Assembly: GCF_041270065.1 (NCBI RefSeq)
Contig: NZ_CP065958.1
Location: forward strand, 2,170,001 to 2,234,000
Length of the DNA stretch: 64,000 bases
Direction: 5' to 3'
DNA from: Streptomyces fradiae
GTDB taxonomy: Bacteria; Actinomycetota; Actinomycetes; Streptomycetales; Streptomycetaceae
Part shown: positions 62,747 through 64,000 of the stretch, in pieces
Position numbering within the stretch: position 1 is the first letter of the stretch
Layout of the letters: each line of letters begins with the position of its first letter
Notes under the pieces: generated by a model
The model's input: the letters and a program-made list of their open reading frames with translations, nothing else
Told to the model about the DNA's origin: nothing
Database searches by the model: none
Made by a program: the position numbers and the translations under genes

Positions 62747-63814
62747 TCACCCCACCTCCTGCCCCGGCGGCACCGTCGCCGTCACCGGCTGGGCCGACGG
62801 TGGGGCCGTGCTCTTGCGGACGACGAGGCTGGTGGCGAGTTCCAGGCGGGTCACCGCGGGCTCGCCGGCGCGGAGGCGGAGAAGCATGTGGACGGCCTCT
62901 TCGCCCATTTCGCGGAGGGGCTGGTGGACGGTGGTGAGGGCGGGGCTGGACCAGCGGGCGATCATGACGTCGTCGTAGCCGACGACGGAGAGGTCCTCGG
63001 GGACGCGGAGGCCGCAGACGCGGGCGGCCTCCATGACGCCGAGCGCCTGGAGGTCGCTGCCGGCGAAGACGGCGGTGGGGCGGTCGGGGAGCTGGAGGAG
63101 TTCCATGGCGCGGGCGTAGCCGCCCTCGACGTGGAAGTCGCCGAAGCGGACGAGGGACGCGTCGTGGTCGAGGCCGGCCATGTTGAGGGCGGAGCGGTAG
63201 CCGTCGAGGCGGGCCAGCGAGCAGAGCATGTCCTCGGGGCCGGTGACGATGCCGATGCGCCGGTGGCCGAGGTCGACGAGGTGGCGGGTGGCGGCGACGC
63301 CGCCGGACCAGTTGGCGGAGCCCACGGACGGCACGTCGGGGGCGGGGTCGCCGGCCGGGTCGATGATCACGAAGGGGATGGAGCGGGCGCCGAGCTGCTG
63401 TTTGACGGCGTCGGGGAGGGACGAGAAGACCAGGATCACGCCGATCGGCCGGCGCTGCAGGACCCCTTCGATCCAGTCGGGCGCGGGCGCGTGCCGGGTG
63501 CCGCTCTCGGTGAGGACGACGCTCGCCTGATGGGCCTTGGCGAGGTTCTCGACGCCCCGGATCAGCTCCATGGACCACACGCTGTCGAGCTCGTGGAAGA
63601 CGAGCTCGATGAGCGGCGCCTCCCGGGCCGCGCGGGTGGTGCGCCGGTACGAGTGGGCCTCCAGGAGCCGCTCCACCCGGCCGCGGGTGGCGGGTGACAC
63701 GTCCTGCCGGCCGTTGAGGACCTTCGAAACTGTCGAAAGCGACACCCCGGCCTTCTCCGCCACCTCCGCCAGCGTGATCCGCCTTTTCGCCTCACCGGCC
63801 TCAGCATCTCGCAT
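62747..63814 (-). CDS. LacI-family sugar regulator
   Basis: A 355-residue LacI/GalR protein. The helix-turn-helix is at about residues 13-35 (TLAEVAEKAGVSLSTVSKVLNG), the hinge to about 62, and a sugar-binding domain ends VVGYDDVMIARWSSPALTTVHQPL. The chosen ATG 63814 starts just before the DNA-binding domain. It is divergent from a gene starting at 63979 across a promoter with CGAAATTTCG and CTTTCGAAAG palindromes. These are of the CGAA-N-TTCG type recognised by BxlR-like xylo-oligosaccharide regulators (family knowledge); the actual sugar is unknown. Confidence 0.9.
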   Translation of the reverse strand: MRDAEAGEAKRRITLAEVAEKAGVSLSTVSKVLNGRQDVSPATRGRVERLLEAHSYRRTTRAAREAPLIELVFHELDSVWSMELIRGVENLAKAHQASVVLTESGTRHAPAPDWIEGVLQRRPIGVILVFSSLPDAVKQQLGARSIPFVIIDPAGDPAPDVPSVGSANWSGGVAATRHLVDLGHRRIGIVTGPEDMLCSLARLDGYRSALNMAGLDHDASLVRFGDFHVEGGYARAMELLQLPDRPTAVFAGSDLQALGVMEAARVCGLRVPEDLSVVGYDDVMIARWSSPALTTVHQPLREMGEEAVHMLLRLRAGEPAVTRLELATSLVVRKSTAPPSAQPVTATVPPGQEVG

Positions 63815-63890
63815 CCGAGCAGCATAGGCACCGCTCTCCGCCCCCAACCGCCCCCGAATAGTCACGCTTTGATAACGCGCGACCGAAGGG

Positions 63891-63968
63891 TTGACCCGCT
63901 CGACAGCCCGACCTTAGCGTCCCGGCCGACACGAAATTTCGGAAACCGGAGCGAAACACTTTCGAAAG
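63891..63968 (+). promoter_or_regulatory. Promoter with two LacI-type operators facing the last gene
   Basis: TTGACC (63891-63896) and TAGCGT (63915-63920) with an 18-bp spacer form a promoter. Palindromes CGAAATTTCG (63932-63941) and CTTTCGAAAG (63959-63968) lie downstream of its start, positioned to block transcription. Confidence 0.6.
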
Positions 63969-63978
63969 GTAGAGCTCA

Positions 63979-64000
63979 TGGAGCCGACGAAGCGACAGCG
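63979..64000 (+). CDS. Start of a gene cut by the window edge
   Basis: ATG 63979 has GAAAGG 8 bases upstream and reads MEPTKRQ before the sequence ends. The promoter and operators upstream make a real start likely. The product cannot be told; as the divergent neighbour of a LacI regulator it may be a sugar transport or hydrolase gene. Confidence 0.5.

Overview
The window is high-GC chromosomal DNA of a Streptomyces-type actinomycete. Evidence for this is strong G/C bias at third codon positions, frequent GTG and TTG starts, four-base stop/start overlaps, a maltose ABC operon with a divergent LacI-type repressor, glnE and a GlnA2-type glutamine synthetase, an AfsR/SARP-type regulator, an F420-NADP reductase and TetR/XRE/MerR regulators in abundance. 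Gene order in the first 15 kb (malF, malE, malR, PAP2, glnE, glnA2, nadE) resembles the core region of Streptomyces chromosomes. I count about 67 protein genes, one of them cut by the window edge, plus one decayed gene and one structural RNA (RNase P RNA). There is no rRNA, tRNA, IS element, integrase or CRISPR array that I can support.

Layout. 0-4.8 kb: maltose/maltodextrin importer (malF, malE) on the minus strand, the regulator malR divergent, then a PAP2 membrane protein. 4.8-13 kb: glnE, a VOC protein, an XRE regulator fused in frame to a GNAT acetyltransferase, a LuxR-type regulator, a secreted I36-like protein and glnA2. 13-20 kb: DUF3105/DUF305 pair, CBS protein, DUF4190 protein, nadE, an exo/endonuclease-phosphatase family protein. 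20-25 kb: MFS efflux pump with its TetR regulator and a perfect operator palindrome, panB, and a DrrAB-like ABC exporter. 25-35 kb: large AfsR-like regulator, site-2 protease, npdG, a cupredoxin lipoprotein with a membrane protein, an ECF-type sigma/anti-sigma pair, map. 35-41.5 kb: an iron block, with heme oxygenase and efeO-efeB-efeU, both preceded by DtxR/DmdR-type iron boxes. 41.5-51 kb: primase-polymerase-like protein, TetR, ddaH, Rsm22-like methyltransferase, hemerythrin, Bcr/CflA pump, PhoD-like phosphatase, SDR, MazG-like. 51-58.5 kb: an accessory stretch with an Excalibur protein, a decayed gene, XRE regulator and a graspetide (ATP-grasp RiPP) cluster. 58.5-64 kb: rnpB, Uma2-family protein, leaderless MerR regulator with a membrane partner, an RNB ribonuclease and a second LacI regulator facing a truncated gene.

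The most notable system is the graspetide cluster at about 52.6-57.6 kb: divergent XRE regulator, two tiny coupled genes, an 86-residue precursor (tgmA-like), an ATP-grasp ester-forming maturase (tgmB-like), a PIMT-like methyltransferase (tgmC-like) and a DUF6087 protein. By analogy with fuscimiditide-type pathways the product should be a side-chain ester-linked peptide, possibly with an aspartimide.

Two genome-style features recur. Short tandem repeats (about 7-15 bp units, often 12 bp) sit at or just beyond gene ends. Many genes have a TAnnnT-like -10 element 6-8 nt before the start codon and no Shine-Dalgarno sequence, implying leaderless transcripts.
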